A DNA stretch of 12,383 bases, taken from the NCBI GenBank assembly GCA_021790955.1, contig JAJYFI010000002.1, forward strand, positions 1 to 12,383. Direction: 5' to 3'. Positions 6,140 through 12,383 of the stretch are shown here, piece by piece. The notes below the pieces were generated by a model. It searched no databases and had not been told where the DNA came from. It worked only from the letters and a program-made list of their open reading frames with translations. The first letter of the stretch is position 1. Every line of letters starts with the position of its first letter. The position numbers and the translations under genes were made by a program. The DNA is from a bacterium (GTDB lineage Bacteria; Elusimicrobiota; Elusimicrobia; UBA1565; UBA9628).

Positions 6140-7457
6140 GCTGTTCCTAACCCTCGTCGCCCTGGCGGCGGCGCCTCTCGCGGCCCAAGACGCGGCCACG
6201 GGCGCCGCGTCCATGGCCGAAACCCCGGCCCTCGACACGGCGGCCGTCGAGGTTGCGGCCCCGGCCGCGATCTCCCAGGGCGCCGTCTCCCCGGCCCTGG
6301 GGCTCGCGGAATGGAAGTTTCTACGCGACCAGGCCGCCGGGGCGGGACCCGACCTCCTGCCCGCCGTGATCTCCCGCCTCGATCTTTTCATCCTGGAATA
6401 CCCGCAGCTTCGCGAGGCCGCGGACGCCCAATGGCTGCTCGCGAAGCTCTCCCAGCGCGCGGGCGACGACGCCTCCGCCATGGCCGCCCTCGCCCGGATC
6501 CTCCATGAACATCCGGGATCGAGCCGGGCCCTCGAGGCGCAAACCCTCTTTTTGGAGCTTGCCCGGGAAGCCTTAAGCCGCCGGCTGCGGGATGCGGCCC
6601 AGAGCCTGGCCTATCCGCCCCAAAAAGCGAAAAGCACGGAAGAGGAGCGCATGGCGGGGCTCGTCGTCGCCTTGGGCCGAAGCCCCGCGGCCGCCTTTTT
6701 TTCCAAGCCCGGCCTTGAGCTGGCCCGCCGCTTCCGGGCGCGCTTTCCCGATTACCAAGGAATGCCCGCGGTCATCGAGGCCGAAGCGCGGCTCGACGAG
6801 GCGGCAAAGCGCTATCCCGCGGCCGAGCTCTCCTACCGGGAAATCGCCGATATCTTTCCGGACAGCCGCCAGGGCCCCGGAGCCTTCCTCGGCATCGCCC
6901 GCATCTTGTCCAGGCCCCATTCCTGGTTCTGGCGGCTTTTCCATGGGAACGCCTTCCATCAAAATTGCGCCAAGGCCATTGGATCCCTCGAAGATCTCCT
7001 CAAAAAATATCCCGAACAAAAAAACATGGCGCTCGCGGCCCTCACCCGGGAGGCCGATATTTTCCGGCGCTGGCTGAGCCAGTACCGCAGCGCCGTCGCC
7101 GTGGATTCGAAGATCGCCGATCTTTTTCCTGGAAGCCCCGAGAGCCTCGACGCCTTGAAAAGCGCGGCGGACATCGCCCACGACAAGCTCAAGGACTACG
7201 CCCTCGAAATCCGGCTGCGCAGGCGCGTCGCGGACGGCTACCCGGCGCCGGAGGCCCCCGAGCAGCTGCTTAAAATCGCCAAGGTCGAAAAGGAGAATCT
7301 CGGCGACCAGACGAAGGCGATGGAAGCCTGCGAGGAAGTCGCCGACAAATTCCCCCAAACGAAATTCGCTCGGCAGGCCCGGCGGATGCTCCGCAAATTC
7401 GCGTCGGCGAAGCCGGCGGCGGCCGCTCCCTCCGGAGCTGGAAAAGGCTCCCCATGA
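6129..7457 (+). CDS. Exported TPR-repeat protein, unknown function
   Basis: A 442-residue protein. I chose the ATG at 6129 because it begins a textbook signal peptide, MVARLFLTLVALAAAPLAAQ, with cleavage likely after the LAA near residue 19. An upstream in-frame ATG at 6075 would add 18 residues that lie wholly within the previous gene. After an Ala/Pro-rich linker (20-60), the rest is helical with repeated TPR-like units that end in an F/YP signature. Examples are FILEYPQLREAADA (87-100), ILHEHPGSSRALEA (124-137), EIADIFPDSRQGPGA (238-252), LLKKYPEQKN (290-299), KIADLFPGSPESLDA (328-342) and EEVADKFPQTKFARQA (402-417). This pattern is like the periplasmic BamD/CpoB (YbgF) families, in which TPRs mediate envelope protein contacts. 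The protein lacks a lipobox Cys, so it is probably soluble. It overlaps the preceding gene by 11 bp and the next by 4 bp. Confidence 0.85.
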   Translation: MVARLFLTLVALAAAPLAAQDAATGAASMAETPALDTAAVEVAAPAAISQGAVSPALGLAEWKFLRDQAAGAGPDLLPAVISRLDLFILEYPQLREAADAQWLLAKLSQRAGDDASAMAALARILHEHPGSSRALEAQTLFLELAREALSRRLRDAAQSLAYPPQKAKSTEEERMAGLVVALGRSPAAAFFSKPGLELARRFRARFPDYQGMPAVIEAEARLDEAAKRYPAAELSYREIADIFPDSRQGPGAFLGIARILSRPHSWFWRLFHGNAFHQNCAKAIGSLEDLLKKYPEQKNMALAALTREADIFRRWLSQYRSAVAVDSKIADLFPGSPESLDALKSAADIAHDKLKDYALEIRLRRRVADGYPAPEAPEQLLKIAKVEKENLGDQTKAMEACEEVADKFPQTKFARQARRMLRKFASAKPAAAAPSGAGKGSP

Positions 7458-8617
7458 CCGAGCCTGCCATGAAATTCGACACCCTGGCGGTCCACGCGGG
7501 GCAGGCTCCCGACCCCGCGACCGGGGCCATCATGACTCCGGTCTACCTCACCTCGACCTACGTCCAGGAAGCGCCGGAGAAGCACAAGGGCTTCGACTAT
7601 TCGCGCACCGCGCACCCGACGCGGCTCGCCCTCGAAGGGAATCTCGCCGCTCTCGAGGGAGGGCGCTTCGGGATCTGCTTCGCCTCGGGCGTCGCCGCGA
7701 TCTCGGCCGTCATCCAGACCCTCTCCCCCGGAGACCACGTGGTCTGCGGCCGGGACGTTTACGGAGGGACCTACCGGGTCTTCAAGCGGCATTTCGAGCG
7801 CTTCGGCGTCCGCTTCAGCTTCGTCGAGACCTCGGATCCGGCGGCGGTGGAGAAGGCGATCCTCCCCGAAACCAAATTGGCGTGGATCGAGACGCCGAGC
7901 AATCCCCTCCTGCGCGTCACCGATATCCGCGCCGTCTGCCGGCTCGCCTCCGGGCGCGGCGTCCGGGTCGCGGTCGACAACACCTTCGCGAGCCCCGCCT
8001 TGCAGAACCCCCTTCGCCTCGGCGCCCATCTGGTCGTTCACTCGACGACGAAATATTTGGGCGGGCATTCCGACGTGATCGGGGGCTGCGTCGTGACGGA
8101 CGACGCCGGCCTTCACGAAAATCTCCGCTTCATCCAGAATTCGCTGGGAGCGGTGCCCGGCCCCCTGGATTGCTTCCTCGTCCTTCGCGGGACGAAAACC
8201 CTCTCCGTGCGCATGAAGCGCCATTGCGAAAACGCCGCGACGCTGGCGCGGCGCCTTTCGCGCCATCCGGACGCGGCGGCCGTCCACTATCCCGGCCTTC
8301 CCGCGCATCCGGGCCACGCGACGGCCGCCGCGCAGATGTCGGGCTTCGGCGGCATGATTTCCTTCGAGCTCCACGGCGGCCTCGAGCGCGCCAAGCGCAT
8401 GGTCTCCCGCACCAAGGTCTTCGCCCTGGCGGAAAGCCTGGGCGGAGTCGAGTCGCTGGTGAGCCATCCCGCGAGCATGACCCACGGCGCGATCCCGCGC
8501 GAGGAGCGGATCAAGTCGGGGCTCTCGGACGGGCTCATCCGGCTCTCGGTGGGCATCGAGGACATCGACGACCTCACCCGGGATCTCGAGGCCGCGATCG
8601 CGGCGAGCCGGCCTTGA
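7454..8617 (+). CDS. Cystathionine gamma-lyase / gamma-synthase family PLP enzyme
   Basis: A 387-residue Cys/Met-metabolism PLP enzyme. Family marks are TLAVHAGQAPDPATGAIMTP (10-29), the active-site tyrosine region DYSRTAHPTR (48-57), FASGVAA (76-82), ETPSNPLL (146-153) and AVDNTFASP (173-181). The PLP lysine is K200 in HSTTKYLGGHSDVIGG (196-211). SLGGVESLVSHPASMTHG (328-345) and RLSVGIED (363-370) follow near the C-terminus. Synthase (metB) and lyase cannot be separated by eye. The cystathionine beta-synthase in the same operon favours the lyase reaction, cystathionine to cysteine. The ATG overlaps the previous stop as ATGA, with AAAAGG 6 nt upstream. A second ATG at 7469 is possible. The stop overlaps the next start codon. 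Confidence 0.9.
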   Translation: MTEPAMKFDTLAVHAGQAPDPATGAIMTPVYLTSTYVQEAPEKHKGFDYSRTAHPTRLALEGNLAALEGGRFGICFASGVAAISAVIQTLSPGDHVVCGRDVYGGTYRVFKRHFERFGVRFSFVETSDPAAVEKAILPETKLAWIETPSNPLLRVTDIRAVCRLASGRGVRVAVDNTFASPALQNPLRLGAHLVVHSTTKYLGGHSDVIGGCVVTDDAGLHENLRFIQNSLGAVPGPLDCFLVLRGTKTLSVRMKRHCENAATLARRLSRHPDAAAVHYPGLPAHPGHATAAAQMSGFGGMISFELHGGLERAKRMVSRTKVFALAESLGGVESLVSHPASMTHGAIPREERIKSGLSDGLIRLSVGIEDIDDLTRDLEAAIAASRP

Positions 8618-10050
8618 AGCGCCGCGCCCCATCCGCTCATCCCGCCGTCGTCCTTTCCGGGCTCTACCGCTCCCGTTTCGGCGCCGCGCCGCGCTCCGTC
8701 GCGGCCCTCGCCGGGGACGGCTCGGCGCGGAGGATTTACCGGCTCTCAGGGGACGCCTCCTCGTCCATCGGCGTGGTCAACGACGACTTGGCCGAGAACC
8801 GCGCCTTTCTCTCCTTTTCAAGGCATTTCCGCAAAGCGGGCCTCCCGGTTCCAGAGATCTACGCCGAAGAGGAGTCGAAGGGCGCTTATCTCGAGGAGGA
8901 CCTGGGCGACCAGACGCTTTTTGATCTGCTCCAAGCGAAACGCCGCGGGGCCACGATCGGCGAAGCGGCTCTCAAAATCTATCGCAAAGCCGCCGCGCTC
9001 CTGCCTCGTTTCCAAATCACCGCCGGCCGTGGAATCGACCGCAAGGCCTGCTGGCCGCGCGCGGCGTTCGACCGGCAGTCGATCCTCTGGGACCTCAACT
9101 ACTTCAAGTACTACTTCCTCCGGCTCGGGGGCTTCGTCTTCGACGAGCAGAAGCTCGAGAACGATTTCGCGCGCTTCGCCGCGCATCTCCTCGAGGCCGA
9201 CCGCCGCTACTTTCTCTATCGAGACTTCCAATCGCGCAACATCATGGTGCGCGGCGGGGAACCCTGGTTCATCGATTATCAGGGGGGCCGCCGCGGCGCT
9301 CTCCAATACGACGTCGCCTCCCTTCTCTACGACGCGAAGGCGGATCTCCCCGAGCCGGTCCGCGCGGAGCTCCTCGAAAGCTACCTGCGCCAAGCCTTGA
9401 GAATCGGCCGCGTCTCCAGGGAGAAATTCATGCGGCATTTCCCCGGTTACGTCTATGTCCGCATCTTCCAGGCCCTGGGCGCCTACGGCCTGAGGGGGTT
9501 CTTCGAGCGCAAACCCCTTTTCCTGCAGAGCATTCCCTACGCCATGCGCAACATCGAAGACCTGCTGATCAAGCACGGATTCCCCGTGGAGGCCCCCGAG
9601 CTCGTCCGGGTGCTCAAGATGCTCGTCGCTTCGCCCAAGCTCAGGCTTTTCGGCAACGCGAGCCTCGAGCTGACCGTGCGCGTGCAGAGTTTTTCCTACA
9701 AGCGCAGCATCCCCGCGGACGACCACGGCCACGGCGGCGGCTTCGTGTTCGACTGCCGGGCGCTCCCGAACCCCGGGAGGCTTTCCCGCTACGCGAGGCT
9801 GACCGGCCGCGACCGCGCCGTCTCGTCCTACCTCTCCCGGCAGGCGAGCGTCCGCCGCTTTCTCTCCCGCGCCGAGGGGCTTGTCGCGGACAGCGTGAGA
9901 AACTATCGCGCCAGGAACTTCACCGATCTCTCGGTCGCCTTCGGCTGCACGGGAGGGCGGCACCGCTCCGTCTATTGCGCCGAGTCGCTGGCGTCGTTTC
10001 TGCGCCGGAGGCTGCGCGTCCCCGTCGAAGTCGAGCACCGCGACCTGTGA
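8614..10050 (+). CDS. AmgK-like sugar kinase fused to RapZ C-terminal domain
   Basis: A 478-residue two-domain protein. Residues about 10-330 form an aminoglycoside-phosphotransferase-fold kinase. It has a Gly-containing ATP loop (GDGSARRIYRL, 34-44), a catalytic loop YRDFQSRN (202-209, base D204, N209) and a metal-binding IDYQGG (220-225, D221) followed by GALQYDVASLLYD (228-240). The Brenner motif reads YRD, not HGD or HRD. Residues about 352-478 match the C-terminal half of E. coli RapZ: QSFSYKRSIP (358-367), FVFDCRALPNPG (377-388), LTGRD (396-400), GCTGGRHRS (444-452) and a terminal HRDL. The RapZ P-loop domain is missing. In E. coli this C-terminal half binds glucosamine-6-phosphate and GlmZ RNA. 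A TTG start at 8614 forms a TTGA overlap with the previous stop; there is no nearby ATG. With the next gene it suggests MurNAc/GlcNAc kinase activity, but substrate is inferred. Confidence 0.88.
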   Translation: MKRRAPSAHPAVVLSGLYRSRFGAAPRSVAALAGDGSARRIYRLSGDASSSIGVVNDDLAENRAFLSFSRHFRKAGLPVPEIYAEEESKGAYLEEDLGDQTLFDLLQAKRRGATIGEAALKIYRKAAALLPRFQITAGRGIDRKACWPRAAFDRQSILWDLNYFKYYFLRLGGFVFDEQKLENDFARFAAHLLEADRRYFLYRDFQSRNIMVRGGEPWFIDYQGGRRGALQYDVASLLYDAKADLPEPVRAELLESYLRQALRIGRVSREKFMRHFPGYVYVRIFQALGAYGLRGFFERKPLFLQSIPYAMRNIEDLLIKHGFPVEAPELVRVLKMLVASPKLRLFGNASLELTVRVQSFSYKRSIPADDHGHGGGFVFDCRALPNPGRLSRYARLTGRDRAVSSYLSRQASVRRFLSRAEGLVADSVRNYRARNFTDLSVAFGCTGGRHRSVYCAESLASFLRRRLRVPVEVEHRDL

Positions 10051-10051
10051 C

Positions 10052-10753
10052 ATGAAGGCGATGATCCTGGCCGCCGGCCGGGGGGTGCGGCTCAAGCCGC
10101 TGACCGACCGCCGGCCTAAGCCGCTCATCGAGATCGGCGGCGTCCCCATGATCGAGATCGTCTTGAAGCGTCTCATCGCGGCCGGGGTCGACGGCGTCGC
10201 GGTCAATGCCTGGCATCTGGCGGACCAGCTCGAGGGCTACGTTCAAACGGCCCGGAAGCGTTTCGGCATCGCGATCCAACTTTCGCGGGAGGAGGCTCTT
10301 CTCGACACCGGCGGCGGCATCAAGAAGGCCGCCCCGTTTTTAAACGACGGCCTTCCCTTCTTCGTCCACAACGCCGACGTCTTAAGCGAGATCGATCTCA
10401 CGGGGCTGTACCGCTTCCATGAACGCTCGGGGGCGCTCGCGACCCTGGCCGTCTCGGATCGCCCAGGCCCCCGCAGGCTTCTTTTCGACGCCTCCGGCCG
10501 GCTCGTCGGCCGCGAGGAAGCCGGGAAGACTCCCGCGCCGGGGGTTCGAGCCCTGGCGTTCAACGGCATTCATGTCCTGAGCCCGGCCATTTTTAACAAG
10601 ATGAACGAAACCGGCGTCTTTTCCATCATGACAAGCTATTTGCGGCTCGCCAGGGAGGGGGAAGGCGTCCTCGCCTTCGACGCCGGCGCCGCGCGCTGGC
10701 TCGACATCGGGACGCCGGAAGCGCTCGAGCGGGCGCGAAAGGAGTGTGGCTAA
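10052..10753 (+). CDS. MurU-like sugar-1-phosphate nucleotidyltransferase
   Basis: A 233-residue NTP-transferase with the GT-A-like pyrophosphorylase fold. The NTP loop is LAAGRGVRLKPLT (6-18) and RPKPL (21-25). The nucleotide-binding segment is LDTGGGIKKA (84-93). The metal-binding HNADV (106-110) supplies D109, and WLDIGTPEAL (216-225) supplies the second metal ligand D218. FNGIHVL (170-176) matches the acceptor-binding strand. The length fits MurU and ManC/RmlA-like short uridylyltransferases rather than GlmU, and there is no left-handed helix domain. It begins 1 bp after the kinase-RapZ stop, which fits an AmgK/MurU pair making UDP-MurNAc from free MurNAc. Other sugar-1-phosphates, such as mannose-1-P, cannot be excluded. 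The gene ends 16 bp from the convergent etfA gene. Confidence 0.87.
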   Translation: MKAMILAAGRGVRLKPLTDRRPKPLIEIGGVPMIEIVLKRLIAAGVDGVAVNAWHLADQLEGYVQTARKRFGIAIQLSREEALLDTGGGIKKAAPFLNDGLPFFVHNADVLSEIDLTGLYRFHERSGALATLAVSDRPGPRRLLFDASGRLVGREEAGKTPAPGVRALAFNGIHVLSPAIFNKMNETGVFSIMTSYLRLAREGEGVLAFDAGAARWLDIGTPEALERARKECG

Positions 10754-10769
10754 GGACTCGTAATGAGCC

Positions 10770-11747
10770 CTAACCTTTGCGCTTCTTGAGCTCGGCGATG
10801 AACTGCGGGACGATCTCGTTGACGTCGCCGGGGACGGCGATCGACGCCATCTTCATCATGGGGCAGTCGGGATCGGTGTTGATCGAGACGATGTTCGCCG
10901 CGGAGGCCATGCCGGCTAGATGCTGGATCTGGCCTGAAATGCCGCAGGCGATGTAGAGCTTGGGCCGCACCGTCCGCCCCGTAAGGCCCACCTGATTCCG
11001 GTAAGGGATCCAACCCGAGTCGACGACCGCGCGGGAGGCCCCCACCGCGGCGCCCAAAAGCTGCGCCAGCTCGCGGATCATCTTGAAGCCCTCGGGATTC
11101 CCAAGGCCCCGTCCGCCCGAGACCACGCGCTCGGCGCTTCCCAGGTCGATCTCCCCCGGAGGCGCGGGCTCGAAAGAGACGAACCGCGCGCGCGGAGTCC
11201 CGGGCACGGAGTCCGCCTTGACGACCTGCCCCGGAGTCCCTTGGGGCTGCGCTCTCTCAAAGGAAAGCGGCTGGATGAGAATGACCTGGCGCTCGCTCCC
11301 GAAGGCATAATCTCCGATCAAATTGCCGCCGTAGAGGCCGCGCTTCGCGGCGACCCGCCCGCCCTCGGCCGAGATTCCCCAGACGTCGGCGGCGATCCCG
11401 GCGTTGAGGGCCGCGGAGAGCCGCGCCGCGAGAAGCCGGCCGTTGATCGTCGACGCCATGACCACGCGCGCGTAGCCGTCCTTCTCGATCAAACGCTTCA
11501 GCGGCGCCGAGAAGGCTTCGTCGGAAAAATTCTCGAAAGCCGGATTTTCGAATAAGTGGACTTTGCCGGGACCGCGAGCGGCCAAGTCCTTGGCGAACCC
11601 CTCTCCCTTGGAGCCCGCGACGAGCGCCGCATCGAACGGCTCGCCCAGAGCCGAGGCCAGGGCCTTGCCGGCCGTGAGCGCCTCGTAGGCGGACAGGGGG
11701 ATCTCCCCCCGGCTTGGGAAAATGACGGCAAGGACGCCTTGGGCCAT
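10770..11747 (-). CDS. etfA: Electron transfer flavoprotein alpha subunit
   Basis: A 325-residue EtfA that carries the FAD of the electron transfer flavoprotein, which takes electrons from acyl-CoA and other dehydrogenases. The N-terminal domain (1-190) is the usual adenine-nucleotide alpha-hydrolase-like fold. The C-terminal FAD domain contains VVSGGRGLG (208-216), DSGWIPYRNQVGLTGRTV (243-260), YIACGISGQIQHLAGM (265-280), SINTDPDCP (288-296) and MKMASIAVPGDVNEIVPQ (298-315). The family usually reads INKDPEAPIF; here the position after DP is DCPMM. The start was set at the ATG 11747-11745, which overlaps the etfB TAA as TAATG and has a GGAGG 8 nt upstream. A longer in-frame reading would run inside etfB. 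Whether it belongs to a bifurcating type cannot be judged here. Confidence 0.96.
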   Translation of the reverse strand: MAQGVLAVIFPSRGEIPLSAYEALTAGKALASALGEPFDAALVAGSKGEGFAKDLAARGPGKVHLFENPAFENFSDEAFSAPLKRLIEKDGYARVVMASTINGRLLAARLSAALNAGIAADVWGISAEGGRVAAKRGLYGGNLIGDYAFGSERQVILIQPLSFERAQPQGTPGQVVKADSVPGTPRARFVSFEPAPPGEIDLGSAERVVSGGRGLGNPEGFKMIRELAQLLGAAVGASRAVVDSGWIPYRNQVGLTGRTVRPKLYIACGISGQIQHLAGMASAANIVSINTDPDCPMMKMASIAVPGDVNEIVPQFIAELKKRKG

Positions 11748-12383
11748 TAGATGATCCTCCGCTCCGCCAAAAGCTCGACGAGTTTCTTCGCCTTGTCCTG
11801 GGCCGAGGCTCCATCCACACGCACGCCGGCGGGACGGGGAGGGAGGGGTGAAAGCTTCGTCAAGCTCACCGCCTTCACGGCGGCCTCGGCGTCGGCGGCC
11901 TGAAGGCCCAGGTCCGCCTCCTTTAAAATCCTGAGCGCCGCCTTCTTGGCCGCCATCTTTCCTTTCAGAGACGGGAGTCGGGGCTCGTTGATCTCCTTGA
12001 CCGTCCCGATCACGGCCGGAATCGGCGTCTTGACCAGGTCCACGCCGTCTTCCATCATGCGGCGCACCGTCGCTTCCTTTTCGTCCAAAGCGTCTATTTT
12101 TTTGACGGAGATCACGGCCGGCCAATCGAGCCTCGCGGCGACAAGCGCCCCCACGAGCCCCGAGGCGACGTCATTGGTGCTTTTTCCGAAAAGCGCCAGA
12201 TGGACGGGAGACTCGGCATGAAGCTTGAGTATGGCCCTCGAAAGGCCGATCGCCGCGGCGTAAGGGCTTCCCTCGAAGCCCGGGAGGACGGCGACCGCTC
12301 CCGCGTCGACGCCGCGAGCGATCGCTTCCCGGACGGCGCCTTCCGCCGCCTCGGGGCCCAGGGCAAGGGCCGTCGTCTTGGCG
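11747..12383 (-). CDS. etfB: Electron transfer flavoprotein beta subunit, 5' end outside window (partial)
   Basis: C-terminal 211 residues of EtfB; the reading frame is open to the window edge, so the start and roughly the first 40-50 residues are missing. Seen in order are an ALALGPEAAEGAVREAIARG-type helix, HLALFGKSTNDVASG (the nucleotide-binding Gly/Ser loop region), and the beta-subunit signature region IGTVKEINEPRLPSLKGKMAAKK. It ends in a Lys/Ala-rich helix typical of the EtfB tail that reaches onto EtfA. EtfB holds AMP and docks dehydrogenases through its recognition loop. A shorter reading from GTG at 12154 would cut the fold, so I read through to the edge. It is upstream of etfA in one operon with a 1-bp overlap. 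Confidence 0.95.
   Translation of the reverse strand, partial: AKTTALALGPEAAEGAVREAIARGVDAGAVAVLPGFEGSPYAAAIGLSRAILKLHAESPVHLALFGKSTNDVASGLVGALVAARLDWPAVISVKKIDALDEKEATVRRMMEDGVDLVKTPIPAVIGTVKEINEPRLPSLKGKMAAKKAALRILKEADLGLQAADAEAAVKAVSLTKLSPLPPRPAGVRVDGASAQDKAKKLVELLAERRII
11756..11760 (-). promoter_or_regulatory. etfA: Shine-Dalgarno GGAGG setting the etfA start
   Basis: GGAGG on the minus strand, 8 nt before the ATG at 11747, located inside the end of etfB. It settles the etfA start against longer in-frame readings and suggests re-initiation after etfB. Confidence 0.8.

Noticed and set aside
7882..8613. N-terminal extension of the kinase-RapZ reading frame upstream of 8614
   Set aside because: This part lies inside the cystathionine gamma-lyase-type gene in another frame and translates to an Arg/Pro-rich shadow; the TTG at 8614 with its TTGA overlap is a better start.
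11748..12125. N-terminal extension of the etfA frame into etfB
   Set aside because: The etfB frame there has clear EtfB motifs, and the ATG at 11747 has a GGAGG Shine-Dalgarno site, so the longer frame is a shadow.

Overview
This GC-rich, gene-dense window comes from a bacterial chromosome, probably from a diderm and poorly cultured lineage. The evidence for a diderm is a Sec-exported TPR protein, an N-acetylmuramate-recycling gene pair and exported repeat proteins. The three paralogous proteins at the left end carry a 'TYYPAPxGxYQQL' motif followed by 'GNxGIGT'. From memory this combination is common in Elusimicrobiota and Omnitrophota-like genomes, so I lean that way, but the placement is inference.

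Layout. (1) Positions 1-2095, minus strand: an operon of three paralogous secreted proteins of unknown function, the last cut by the window edge, behind a strong sigma70-type promoter (2126-2154). (2) Positions 2220-2770, minus strand: a toxin-antitoxin pair, with a BrnT-like toxin followed by a ribbon-helix-helix antitoxin. Its promoter lies so close to the GTG start that the message is predicted to be leaderless. (3) Positions 2771-2880: a divergent control region with a 9-bp perfect palindrome covering the candidate -35 of dnaX. (4) Positions 2881-10753, plus strand: seven tightly packed genes, mostly with 4-bp stop/start overlaps. They are dnaX, recR, a cystathionine beta-synthase, an exported TPR protein, a cystathionine gamma-lyase/synthase, a sugar kinase fused to the RapZ C-terminal domain, and a MurU-like nucleotidyltransferase. 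(5) Positions 10770-12383, minus strand, convergent: etfA and the 3' part of etfB, the two subunits of electron-transfer flavoprotein.

How the genes work together. DnaX (clamp loader) and RecR (recombinational repair) are a classic pair, here without the ybaB gene that usually lies between them. The cystathionine beta-synthase and gamma-lyase-type enzymes together form a reverse transsulfuration route from homocysteine to cysteine. The kinase-RapZ fusion and the nucleotidyltransferase look like an AmgK/MurU cell-wall sugar salvage pair. Its fused domain is the one that senses glucosamine-6-phosphate in E. coli RapZ.

The two most unusual points are a 22-bp perfect inverted repeat inserted in frame inside dnaX (3798-3873), which looks like a REP-type mobile palindrome, and the kinase-RapZ fusion next to MurU. 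No RNA genes, CRISPR arrays or complete insertion sequences were seen.
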